Source of the DNA: an uncultured Marvinbryantia sp.
Lineage (GTDB): Bacteria > Bacillota > Clostridia > Lachnospirales > Lachnospiraceae
Direction: 5' to 3'
DNA: 25,047 nt
NCBI GenBank assembly: GCA_937915375.1
Contig: CALDMO010000036.1
Coordinates: 1-25,047 of the forward strand
This document shows, in pieces, positions 14,726-23,400 of the stretch. Under the pieces are notes generated by a model. It saw nothing but the letters and a program-made list of their open reading frames with translations. It ran no database searches and was not told the origin of the DNA. How positions within the stretch are numbered: position 1 is the first letter of the stretch; each line of letters begins with the position of its first letter. The position numbers and the translations under genes were made by a program.

Positions 14726-14770
14726 CGTCTGTACATATTTGCAGAAATAGTTTTTGGCAGACGGTTTTTT
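14726..14770 (+). terminator. Candidate attenuator or terminator in the leader of the PRTase gene
   Basis: CGTCTG (14726-14731) pairs with CAGACG (14758-14763) around a long loop, followed by GTTTTTT. The TCTG of the first arm can instead pair with CAGA just downstream (around 14742-14745), giving a possible alternative fold. Because the hairpin lies between a good promoter and the gene, it could be a transcription attenuator, or simply the terminator of the upstream kinase operon. Confidence 0.4.
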
Positions 14771-14801
14771 GTTCATAGAATAAAAAACAGGAGGATCGTG
14801 T

Positions 14802-15443
14802 ATGGAATCAAGAGTAATCAGAATACCCTCAAAAGTGAATGCAAATGTGGTGCTGCGGGTAATTCCGGGGCATTTTGCGACGACGCATTCCCATATCAAT
14901 CATTATGTAGACATGACTTTTTTGAAGGCGCGTAAAAGCGAAGCGGAGGGAGCGGCCAAGATTCTGGCGCAGAGTTATGGGATGACGACTTATATCGACA
15001 CGATCGTCTGCATGGACGGATGTGAGATTATCGGCGCATATTTGGCGGATGAGCTTACCAGAAATGGCATCATGTCCCTAAATTCTCATAAGACTATGTA
15101 TGTGGTTTCACCGGAGATTCATACGGGCGGACAACTGATCTTCCGTGATAATATGCAGAATATGATCAAAGATAAGCACGTACTTCTGGTTCTGGCAACG
15201 GCATCTACCGGTATTACATTAAAACGTGCAGTAGAATGTATCCGTTATTACCGCGGCATTATAGAAGGAGCGGCAGCGCTGTTCAGCGCAACGGACGAAG
15301 TGGAAGGTATTAAGATTCATTCGCTGTTTACGGCAGAGGATATTCCGAATTATGAAACCTATCATTTCACGGAGTGTCCGATGTGCAGACGAAATGAGAA
15401 GCTGGATGCAATTGTCAATAGCTATGGATATTCCCGTATGTAA
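14802..15443 (+). CDS. Orotate phosphoribosyltransferase-like (PyrE-like) protein
   Basis: The 213-aa product starts at ATG 14802, 6 nt after AGGAGG region AACAGGAGGATC. It matches by eye a Lachnospiraceae family usually named orotate phosphoribosyltransferase. Blocks are IPGHFATTHSHINHYVDM (21-38), DTIVCMDGCEIIGAYLADEL (66-85) and HVLLVLATASTGITLKRAVECI (126-147), the last where type I PRTases carry the PRPP loop. The canonical pair of acidic residues before the loop is replaced by LATAS, so PRPP use is doubtful or altered. A C-terminal ECPMCRRN (C192, C195) could bind a metal. It is not in a pyr gene cluster. It may be a purine/pyrimidine-sensing or salvage relative rather than true PyrE. 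Confidence 0.7.
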   Translation: MESRVIRIPSKVNANVVLRVIPGHFATTHSHINHYVDMTFLKARKSEAEGAAKILAQSYGMTTYIDTIVCMDGCEIIGAYLADELTRNGIMSLNSHKTMYVVSPEIHTGGQLIFRDNMQNMIKDKHVLLVLATASTGITLKRAVECIRYYRGIIEGAAALFSATDEVEGIKIHSLFTAEDIPNYETYHFTECPMCRRNEKLDAIVNSYGYSRM

Positions 15444-15476
15444 CATGTTGTGTCAGCCTGAAAAATGTGATAAACT

Positions 15477-15507
15477 AAAGGAGTATGGGATGCCATGCTC
15501 CTTTTTT
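15477..15507 (+). terminator. Terminator after the PRTase gene
   Basis: AAAGGAGTATGG (15477-15488) pairs with CCATGCTCCTTT (15493-15504), twelve pairs with one G-U, loop GATG, followed by further T residues. Confidence 0.88.
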
Positions 15508-15537
15508 ATGACATTGGAAAACAATAACGTGAAAAGG

Positions 15538-15568
15538 AGCATACTGAATTCGTATGAATTAGTGTGCT
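15538..15568 (+). repeat. Inverted repeat upstream of hisH
   Basis: AGCATAC (15538-15544) pairs with GTGTGCT (15562-15568), and inside it AATTC pairs with GAATT around GTAT. It has no T-run. It overlaps the expected -35 zone of the -10 box at 15587-15592 and is a candidate operator for the hisHF transcription unit. Confidence 0.4.
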
Positions 15569-15592
15569 GAATAAAATGTAAAAATATATAAT
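15565..15592 (+). promoter_or_regulatory. Candidate promoter of the hisH-hisF-ung unit
   Basis: A perfect TATAAT stands at 15587-15592. The best -35 at 16 nt is TGCTGA, a poor match, so the promoter may need an activator or be controlled through the overlapping inverted repeat. About 90 nt of leader precede hisH. Confidence 0.4.
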
Positions 15593-15688
15593 AGTATGCA
15601 AGAATAAGTAATGAAACAAGCCGATTGAATTTGGTGAAAAATGCCTAAAAATCAACGAAAACACCGTATTTATGGGAGGATTAGATAC

Positions 15689-16303
15689 GTGATAGCAATA
15701 ATAGATTATGATGCAGGAAATTTGAAAAGTGTATATAAAGCGCTGCAGCATTTAGGAAAGAACGCGGTAATCACCAGAGATCCGCAGGAAATCACACAGG
15801 CAGATAAAGTGATACTGCCGGGGGTAGGTTCTTTTGGCGATGCGATGGCGCGGCTTCGGGAATATGATCTGGTGCCGGTCATTAAGGAAACGGCGGTATC
15901 AGGAAAGCCATTTTTGGGAATCTGTCTCGGTCAGCAGCTGTTGTTTGAGCGCAGTGAGGAGAGTCCAGGAGTAGAAGGGCTTGGTATTTTGAAAGGAGAG
16001 ATCCTGCGTATTCCGGAGTCGGCGGAACTGAAAGTGCCGCATATCGGCTGGAATTCTCTGAGTTTTGACCATCCGGGCCGATTATTTCAGGGACTGCCGC
16101 AGGAAACATATGTATATTTTGTACATTCCTATTATTTAAAGGCAGAGGATGAAACGATTGTGACAGCTTCGGCACAGTATGGGGTAAAGATCCATGCGTC
16201 TGTGGAAAAAGGAAATGTTTTTGCCTGCCAGTTCCATCCGGAAAAGAGCGGCGAAGCCGGATTGCGTATCCTGAAAAATTTTGCCGAGCTGGGGAGGGAG
16301 TAA
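15689..16303 (+). CDS. hisH: Imidazole glycerol phosphate synthase subunit HisH (glutaminase)
   Basis: HisH releases ammonia from glutamine and feeds it to HisF in histidine synthesis. The start is GTG 15689, 8 nt after GGGAGGA (15674-15680), giving the standard N-terminus IAIIDYDAGNLKSV and 204 aa. The catalytic triad is visible: C79 in FLGICLGQQLL, and H183 and E185 in CQFHPEKSG. PGVGSFGDAM and PHIGWN are family blocks. A longer reading from 15641 adds residues before the conserved start and is rejected. HisF starts 4 nt after its stop. Confidence 0.95.
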   Translation: MIAIIDYDAGNLKSVYKALQHLGKNAVITRDPQEITQADKVILPGVGSFGDAMARLREYDLVPVIKETAVSGKPFLGICLGQQLLFERSEESPGVEGLGILKGEILRIPESAELKVPHIGWNSLSFDHPGRLFQGLPQETYVYFVHSYYLKAEDETIVTASAQYGVKIHASVEKGNVFACQFHPEKSGEAGLRILKNFAELGRE

Positions 16304-16307
16304 GACA

Positions 16308-17069
16308 ATGTTTACAAAAAGAATTATCCCGTGTTTGGATGTACATAATGGACGCGTTGTCAAAGGCGTTAATTTTGTGAATTTAAGAGATGCGGGGGAT
16401 CCGGTGGAGATTGCGGCAGCATATGATAAGGCAGGAGCAGATGAGGTAGTGTTTTTGGACATTACCGCGTCTTCGGATGCAAGAAATACTGTGGTCGATA
16501 TGGTGCGTAAGGTTGCGGAAAACGTTTTTATCCCCTTTACCGTGGGCGGGGGAATCCGCACAGTGGAGGATTTCAAGGTGTTGCTGCGTGAGGGTGCAGA
16601 TAAAATTTCTATTAATTCCTCCGCAATCAATCGACCGGAGTTGATCAGCGAGGCGGCAGACAAATTCGGCAGTCAATGTGTGGTCGTAGCGATTGACGCC
16701 AGACGGCGCGAAGACGGAAGCGGGTGGAACATCTATAAAAACGGCGGCCGTGTGGATGTCGGTATAGATGCGGTAGAGTGGGCTGCGAAGGTCTGTCGAA
16801 TGGGCGCGGGAGAAATCCTGCTTACCAGTATGGACTGCGACGGTACGAAAAACGGATATGATATTGAACTGACGAAAGCGGTTTCGGAAGCGGTGTCTGT
16901 TCCTGTGATTGCTTCCGGAGGAGCCGGCAAAGAAGAACATTTTTATGATGCGCTTACGGAAGGAAAAGCGGATGCGGCTTTAGCGGCATCGCTGTTCCAT
17001 TACAAAGAATTGGAAATTCAGGAATTGAAAAAATACTTAAGAAACCGGAGCATTCCGGTAAGAATATAA
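16308..17069 (+). CDS. hisF: Imidazole glycerol phosphate synthase subunit HisF (cyclase)
   Basis: HisF joins PRFAR with HisH-derived ammonia to form imidazole glycerol phosphate and AICAR. The 253-aa TIM barrel starts at ATG 16308 after GGGGAGGGAG (16291-16300). Catalytic D11 is in IIPCLDVHNGRVVKG and D130 in VVVAIDARR. The phosphate-binding loops VGGGIRT (79-85) and SGGAGKEEHF are intact. The usual neighbours hisA, hisB and hisIE are absent; ung follows after 12 nt, so this is a detached hisHF pair. Confidence 0.95.
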   Translation: MFTKRIIPCLDVHNGRVVKGVNFVNLRDAGDPVEIAAAYDKAGADEVVFLDITASSDARNTVVDMVRKVAENVFIPFTVGGGIRTVEDFKVLLREGADKISINSSAINRPELISEAADKFGSQCVVVAIDARRREDGSGWNIYKNGGRVDVGIDAVEWAAKVCRMGAGEILLTSMDCDGTKNGYDIELTKAVSEAVSVPVIASGGAGKEEHFYDALTEGKADAALAASLFHYKELEIQELKKYLRNRSIPVRI

Positions 17070-17081
17070 GGAGGATGAACT

Positions 17082-17774
17082 ATGCCGCCGATTTCAAATG
17101 ATTGGCTTGTGCCGTTAAAACAGGAGTTTTCCAAACCTTATTACCGGAAGCTCTATGAAAAAGTAAATGAGGAATATCGAACTAGACTGATTTTTCCGCC
17201 GGCCGATGATATTTTTAATGCGTTTGCCTTTACGCCGTTAAGCGCGGTAAAAGTAGTTATTTTAGGACAGGATCCATATCATGGAGATGGACAGGCGCAT
17301 GGGCTTTGTTTTTCTGTAAAGCCGGATGTAGAGATTCCGCCGTCGCTTGTCAATATCTATAAGGAGCTGCAGGATGACTGCGGCTGTTATGTACCCGACA
17401 ATGGTTATCTGACCAAGTGGGCGAAACAGGGTGTGCTTCTTTTAAATACAGTACTGACGGTGCGCGCGCATCAGGCAAATTCACATAGAGGCATCGGCTG
17501 GGAGGAATTCACCGATGCGGCGATTCGTATTTTAAATGAACAGGATCGGCCGATAGTATTTATTTTGTGGGGCAGACCGGCGCAGATGAAAAAGGCAATG
17601 TTAAACAATCCCAAACATCTGATTTTAGAGGCGCCGCACCCAAGTCCGCTTTCGGCTTATCGGGGATTTTTTGGCAGCCGCCCTTTCAGCCGGACGAATA
17701 AATTTTTAAAACAGAATGGTCTGGAGCCGATTGACTGGCAGATTGAGAACAGAAAAGATCAGACAGAAACGTAG
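17082..17774 (+). CDS. ung: Uracil-DNA glycosylase (family 1)
   Basis: Ung removes uracil from DNA to start base excision repair. The 230-aa product follows AAGGAGG with an ATG at 17082. The water-activating loop is GQDPYHGDGQAHG (62-74, D64), the uracil-binding region is LLLNTVLTVRAHQANSHRGIGWEEFT, and the DNA-intercalating loop is HPSPLSAYRGFFGSRPFS (186-203, H186). All residues expected of an active enzyme are present. It lies between hisF and a motor-like gene pair with short gaps and no terminator, so it is probably cotranscribed with both. Confidence 0.95.
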   Translation: MPPISNDWLVPLKQEFSKPYYRKLYEKVNEEYRTRLIFPPADDIFNAFAFTPLSAVKVVILGQDPYHGDGQAHGLCFSVKPDVEIPPSLVNIYKELQDDCGCYVPDNGYLTKWAKQGVLLLNTVLTVRAHQANSHRGIGWEEFTDAAIRILNEQDRPIVFILWGRPAQMKKAMLNNPKHLILEAPHPSPLSAYRGFFGSRPFSRTNKFLKQNGLEPIDWQIENRKDQTET

Positions 17775-17798
17775 AATACAAAGGAGGATAACGGTACA

Positions 17799-19436
17799 AT
17801 GGGGAGAAAGAACTTTGAACGAGGTCTTTTAGTGCTGGTAATGCTGGCCTGTATTGTGTTTACCTGGTTTATGGGGAAAAATTCTCTGGACATGATGGTC
17901 TATAACATGGTATTTCTCGGTATCATGGCGGTCATCTGTATTGTGGGTATGGTATCTGGGTTCGGAAAAATGTCATATCTGGAAAAAGCATTTGACCGTG
18001 CGGCAGAGGATATCGAAGATTCATTTAATGGAATCGATGCAAGAGAAGGAGAAGCACTGGGGCTTCCGGAAGAATTATTTGAAAATGAAGCGTTGGAGAG
18101 ACGATATCAGGAGTTTCATTCCTATATAGAAAAGAGCCAGAGCGGTATCGGAGATATTGAGGATTATATTAACGAGAGTGAGATAGACGGCATCATCGGT
18201 AAACGGATGCTGGAAATGATTCCGGATGTGCTGACGAGTCTTGGTATTTTGGGTACGTTTATCGGTTTGGTGTTTGGTCTGAAAAACTTTGAGCCATCCA
18301 ATTATGAGGCAATGACAGCGTCTGTTTCTTCGCTCGTAAATGGTATTAAAGTGGCATTTTTGACGTCTATTTACGGATTGTCCCTGTCGATGGTGTTTAG
18401 CTATAATACGAAGTCGGCTTACGGGGATCTGATGAAAAGCTGTTATCATTTTTTAGATAAATTCCATAGTCTTGTGTTGCCGTCCGGAGAATCGGAAGCT
18501 CGCAATATGATGATTAACTATCAGGAAACGCAGACAGCAGCGATTGAAAAAATGACAGAGCAGTTTTCTGAACATTTGGCAAACAGCTTTGAGAAGGTTA
18601 TCACACCGTCTTTCCGCAAGATGAATCAGTCGATGGACATTCTTACGGAGACGATGGCAAAGGGACAGGAAGAAATGATGAGCGGTTTGCTGGATGATTT
18701 CCTGCATAAGATGAACGCTTCTTTTCGCCTGCAGTTTGATAATTTTAATCAAGCTCTTGCGGATATGTCAGACGCGCAGAAGGAAATGACGGATCAGACG
18801 CGGACGATATACAAGGAATTGGCGAAGGAACTGCAGAGTAGTTTTGAACGGGAAGATGCGCAGATGCGCGCGACTGTCCGTGAGATGGGAGCGATGCATA
18901 AGGAATATCTTACCAGTACGCAGCAGACAATTGACAATAATCAGCGTTATGCGGAAACATTGGATCAAAACTATCGTCAGGTAATTTCTTATCTGCAGGA
19001 TGCGGAGCAGAGCTCTGCAAAATTCTGGGTAGCTTGTAATCAGGCTATGCAGAGATATGTCAGTGCGGCGAGTGTCAGTGTAGAAGGGTTTGCGGCAGCC
19101 AGCAAGCATAACAGCAATTTGTATGCGGCAAATGAAAAAGTCGCAGAAAGTTACAATGATCGAATGCAGGAATTTGTACAGTATCAGAAGCTGACGGCAC
19201 AGACAATGGAGCAGGTGCAGAATCTGCTGTACAATATTGTTACATCTCCGGATGAGACACATCGAACGAATATCCGTAAAATGGCGGTCAACAACAGTAA
19301 CCGCGATATGCTGCTGCAGATTCAGGAGACCTTAAAAGAGCAGGGGGAACGGCAGGAAGAGCTGCTGCAGATAATTGCGTCCTGCTTAAAAGAAGAGCTT
19401 AGAAGCAGTCGAAAAGGAAAAGGACTTTTCCGGTAG
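17799..19436 (+). CDS. MotA/TolQ/ZorA-like proton channel protein with long cytoplasmic tail
   Basis: The 545-aa product starts at ATG 17799 after AAGGAGG (17781-17787). Membrane segments are near 9-24, 34-54, 141-161 and 181-200. The last two (VLTSLGILGTFIGLVFGL and VAFLTSIYGLSLSMVF) carry the MotA/TolQ/ExbB channel signature, with T and G positions typical of the ion path. An 86-residue cytoplasmic loop separates helices 2 and 3. About 345 residues follow helix 4, mostly predicted helical with many Gln, Met and Glu residues, as in ZorA tails rather than MotA (which has short tails). The next gene is an OmpA/MotB-type partner. By analogy five copies would surround a dimer of the partner and turn ion flow into motion. 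No flagellar, Tol or Zorya effector genes are adjacent, so the task is unknown. Confidence 0.8.
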   Translation: MGRKNFERGLLVLVMLACIVFTWFMGKNSLDMMVYNMVFLGIMAVICIVGMVSGFGKMSYLEKAFDRAAEDIEDSFNGIDAREGEALGLPEELFENEALERRYQEFHSYIEKSQSGIGDIEDYINESEIDGIIGKRMLEMIPDVLTSLGILGTFIGLVFGLKNFEPSNYEAMTASVSSLVNGIKVAFLTSIYGLSLSMVFSYNTKSAYGDLMKSCYHFLDKFHSLVLPSGESEARNMMINYQETQTAAIEKMTEQFSEHLANSFEKVITPSFRKMNQSMDILTETMAKGQEEMMSGLLDDFLHKMNASFRLQFDNFNQALADMSDAQKEMTDQTRTIYKELAKELQSSFEREDAQMRATVREMGAMHKEYLTSTQQTIDNNQRYAETLDQNYRQVISYLQDAEQSSAKFWVACNQAMQRYVSAASVSVEGFAAASKHNSNLYAANEKVAESYNDRMQEFVQYQKLTAQTMEQVQNLLYNIVTSPDETHRTNIRKMAVNNSNRDMLLQIQETLKEQGERQEELLQIIASCLKEELRSSRKGKGLFR

Positions 19437-19463
19437 GAAGCTGTCAGATAGGAGTTTGATAAG

Positions 19464-20426
19464 ATGCGAAGACGCAGAGACAGAGAAGGCAGCGGATTTA
19501 ACGTATGGCGTTCCTATTCGGATATGATGGCAGGGGTATTGCTCCTGTTTGTTCTGATCATGTGCGTGACTTTGTTTCAGTCGCAGGTGAATTATGAGCA
19601 GAGCATCCGGGAACGGGAGGAGAAGCTGTATCTTCAAGATGAATATACGAAAGAAATTATGAGCCAGAAGGACATTGTAGCAGATCAGCAGGATCAGCTG
19701 ATTACGCAGGACGCTCAGTTGGCCGCACAGAAAAAGCAATTGGATGATTTGGCAACGCAGCTGGCAGAGCAGCAGGAGAAATTGAAAGCGCAGCAGGAAA
19801 AGCTGGATGCGCAGAGTGTAACGTTATCGAGTCAGCAGTCGGCATTGGATGAAAAAACAACACAGCTGGCTGTTCAACAGGAAAAAATTGACAAGATCAT
19901 TGGTGTGAAAGCGGAGGTGATCGAAGCACTGCGTCAGGAATTTGCCGATAACAGTATTAACGTACAGATTGATCAGACAAATGGTTCTCTGGTAATGGAT
20001 TCCAGCGTTCTGTTTGCGTATGATGGTACGGAGCTTTCCAAGGAAGGGCAGCAGGTGCTGGCACAGGTATTGCCTGTTTACTGTAATGTTTTGATGCAGG
20101 AGGAGTATTTTCCGTATCTGGCAGAGATCATTGTAGACGGATATACGGACAGCAGCGGTGATTATGAATATAACCTGCAGCTGTCGCAGCAGCGCTCACT
20201 TGCGGTGGCACAGTATCTGCTGGATATCAGCGGTGATTTCCTGGGATCGGAAGACCAGCAAAAGCTGCGTGACAAGCTGACGGTAAACGGACATTCCAGC
20301 AGCAATTTAATTTTGGATGCAGAAGGAAATGAGAATGCGGACGCTTCCAGACGAGTAGAAGTAAAATTCCGCGTGAAAGATGAGGAAATGATCCAAGAAT
20401 TACAGTCGATATTAGACGGAGAATAA
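19464..20426 (+). CDS. OmpA/MotB/ZorB-like stator anchor with long coiled coil
   Basis: The 320-aa product starts at ATG 19464 after TAGGAG. A basic N-terminus (RRRRDREG) leads to one membrane helix (about 19-39). Its SYSDMMAGVLLLFVLIM places D20 where MotB/ZorB carry the ion-binding aspartate. A Gln/Lys/Glu-rich coiled coil of about 100 residues follows (41-145, repeats of the QEKLxAQ type). An OmpA-like peptidoglycan-binding domain closes the protein (about 172-303), with VDGYTDSSGDYEYN (D225, D229), SQQRSLAVAQYLL and NADASRRVEVKF (D293, R297). It would pair with the channel protein upstream. The long coiled coil may reach through a thick Gram-positive wall. Its stop lies inside the following terminator stem. 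Confidence 0.82.
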   Translation: MRRRRDREGSGFNVWRSYSDMMAGVLLLFVLIMCVTLFQSQVNYEQSIREREEKLYLQDEYTKEIMSQKDIVADQQDQLITQDAQLAAQKKQLDDLATQLAEQQEKLKAQQEKLDAQSVTLSSQQSALDEKTTQLAVQQEKIDKIIGVKAEVIEALRQEFADNSINVQIDQTNGSLVMDSSVLFAYDGTELSKEGQQVLAQVLPVYCNVLMQEEYFPYLAEIIVDGYTDSSGDYEYNLQLSQQRSLAVAQYLLDISGDFLGSEDQQKLRDKLTVNGHSSSNLILDAEGNENADASRRVEVKFRVKDEEMIQELQSILDGE

Positions 20427-20459
20427 AAAATATGCGCCTTGCGGCGCATATTTTTTATT
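20422..20459. terminator. Bidirectional terminator between the convergent motor and activase genes
   Basis: AATAAAAAATATGCGCC (20422-20438) is a perfect 17-bp inverted match to 20443-20459 with loop TTGC. T-runs on both strands let it serve both the gene ending at 20426, whose TAA lies in the stem, and the minus-strand gene ending at 20473. Confidence 0.92.
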
Positions 20460-20472
20460 CTGATGTAAGCAG

Positions 20473-23400
20473 TCAGCACTTCCGCATATTCTTATTAGCG
20501 GTGCTGAGCATCAGCTTAATACGGTTTAACTGGTTGACTTCACTGGCGCCCGGATCATAATCGATTGCCACGATATTTGCCAGTGGATACTGCCTGCGGA
20601 TTTCTTTGATAACGCCTTTGCCGACGACATGGTTTGGCAGACAGCCGAATGGCTGTGTGCAGACAATATTGGTAACGCCATCGTGGATCAGTTCCAGCAT
20701 TTCGCCGGTCAAAAACCATCCTTCTCCGGTCTGGTTGCCGAGAGAGACAATTGGCTGTGCGTATTCTGCCAGTTTACTGATTTTTATAGGCGTACTGAAA
20801 TGCTTGCTTCTGGCAAATTCTTTTACGGCAGTGCTGCGGATGAATTGCAGCAGTTTGATTGCTACATTGGAAATAAACGCAGAGCGTTTGTTCATGCCAA
20901 GTTCCTGTACTTTAAAGTTAGAATTATAAAAGCAGTAAAACAGGAAATCCAGGAGGTCGGGAACGACTGCTTCCGCGCCTTCTGCTTCTAAAAGCTCTAC
21001 CAGATGATTGTTAGCCGCCGGCATAAATTTTACCAGGATTTCTCCGACGATGCCAACGCGCGGTTTTTGGATACCGCGGATCATCAGATGGTCGAAGTCG
21101 GTAATGATCTCACGACACAGTTTTGCAAATCCGGGCCAGGATGGATTTTTGGCGGAGAGGAAGCGGATACATTCTGCTTCCCATTTTTTGTGCATCGCAT
21201 TGGCGGAACCGGGAACAGCTTCATATGGGCGCATTCGGTAGAGACATCGCATAAAAATGTCACCAAACACAACGGCGAACATGCCCTTTGTAATCATTGG
21301 CAGCGTAATGTGAAAACCAGGCTGCTTTTCAAGACCGCTGACATTTAGGGAAATGACTGGAATATCCGGATGACCGGCTTTTTCCAATGCACGGCGGATA
21401 AAACCGACATAGTTTGTGGCACGGCATCCGCCGCCGGTCTGCGTCATGATAATAGCCAACTTGCTTAGGTCATAACGACCGGAAAGCACAGCTTCCATAA
21501 TCTGTCCGACTACCATTAGAGATGGGTAGCAGGCATCGTTATTGACATATTTCAGGCCCGTATCAACCGCTTTTTTGCCGTCGTTTCCCAACACCTCGAT
21601 ATGATAGCCGCAGCTTTCAAAAGCCGGTATTAACATACTGAAATGGATGGGTGACATCTGCGGGCAGAGGATAGTATAATCCTTTCGCATTTCAGGCGTA
21701 AAGACAGCCTTGGTGATACTGGAAGGACGAATTGTGCGTTTTTCCTGTTTCTGCTCTTTGACGCGCAGGGCGGCCAAGAGAGAGCGGATACGGATTCGCG
21801 CGGCGCCTAAATTGTTAACTTCATCAATTTTTAAGCAGGTATAGATTTTATCGGAACCGCTTAAAATATCGTTGACCTGATCGGTCGTGACTGCGTCCAG
21901 ACCGCAGCCGAAGGAATTCAGCTGAATCAGATCGAGAAAATCAGTTGTTTTCACATAGTTTGCCGCAGCGTACAGGCGGCTGTGATACATCCACTGGTCA
22001 CTGACAATCAGGGGGCGTTCCGGCTGATGAAGATGCGAAACGCTGTCCTCTGTCAGAACGGCGATGCCGTAGGAGGTAATCAGCTCTGGAATGCCGTGGT
22101 TGATTTCATTGTCAATATGATACGGTCTGCCGGCCAGAACAATTCCGTGACGGTGGTTGTCTTTTAACCATTGAATCGTTTCTTCGCCTTTTTTATACAT
22201 GATCTGCCGGACTTTTTCCATTTCTGCCCATCCAAGCGCGGCTGCTTCCGTAATCTCCTCCGGTTTAATTTCCGGAAATACTTTTATCAAAGCATCCGTT
22301 GCTGTCTTTAGATTGGTGAAGGCCAGAAAAGGATTGCGGAAGTCAATCTTTTCTTTCTGCAGAGCCTCCACGTTGTTTTTGATATTTTCCGCGTAGGAGG
22401 TGACGATCGGACAGTTATAATGGTTGGTAGCATCCGGAAATTCGTTGCGCTCATACGGGATACACGGATAAAAAATAAAATGGATGCCCTGGTGAATCAA
22501 CCATTCGATATGTCCGTGCGAGAGCTTTGCCGGGTAGCATTCGGATTCGCTGGGGATGGACTCGATGCCCAGCTCATATATTTTGCGCGTGGAGGGCGGC
22601 GACAGTACGACACGGTATTTGAGCGCTGTAAAAAAGGTATGCCAGAACGGATAGTTCTCGTACATATTTAATACACGCGGGATGCCAACGGTTCCGCGTT
22701 CTGCGGCATCTGCCCCAAGCGACTGATAGGAAAAGAGCAGACGTTTTTTAAAATCAAACAGATTTGGTACATCTGCATGTTGTTTTTCTTTGCCGATTCC
22801 ACGCTCGCAGCGGTTTCCGCTGACATATTGGCGTCCGCCGGTAAAACGATTGATTGTCAGGCGGCACTGATTGGTGCAGCCCTTACATTTGGCCATATGT
22901 GTGGTGAATTGCAGTTTATTGATCTTTTCAATCGGAAGCATTGAGGTTGGATGACCGTCGTAGCGTTCTCTGGCGATCAGCGCCGCGCCGAATGCTCCCA
23001 TGATGCCGGCGATATCCGGACGAATCGCCTCGCAGCCGGCTATACGTTCAAAGCTGCGCAGAACGGCATCATTGTAAAAAGTACCTCCCTGCACAACGAT
23101 ATGTTTTCCAAGCTCAGAAGCATCAGATACCTTGATTACTTTATAGAGTGCGTTCTTGATGACGGAGTAAGCAAGACCGGCTGAAATATCTGCAACGGAT
23201 GCGCCTTCTTTTTGCGCCTGCTTTACCTTAGAATTCATAAATACTGTACAGCGGGTACCAAGATCAATCGGATGTTCTGCAAACAACGCTTCATGCGCAA
23301 AATCACTGACAGAATAATTTAAAGATTTTGCAAACGTTTCGATAAAAGAACCGCATCCGGAGGAACAGGCTTCATTGAGCTGTACGCTGTCTACGGTGTT

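Noticed and set aside
15352..15570. 72-residue plus-strand frame after the PRTase gene
   Set aside because: It overlaps the PRTase gene out of frame and runs through the terminator at 15477-15507.
17799..20459. Complete Zorya defence system
   Set aside because: Only ZorA- and ZorB-like genes are present; no zorC, zorD or zorE-like gene lies on either side.
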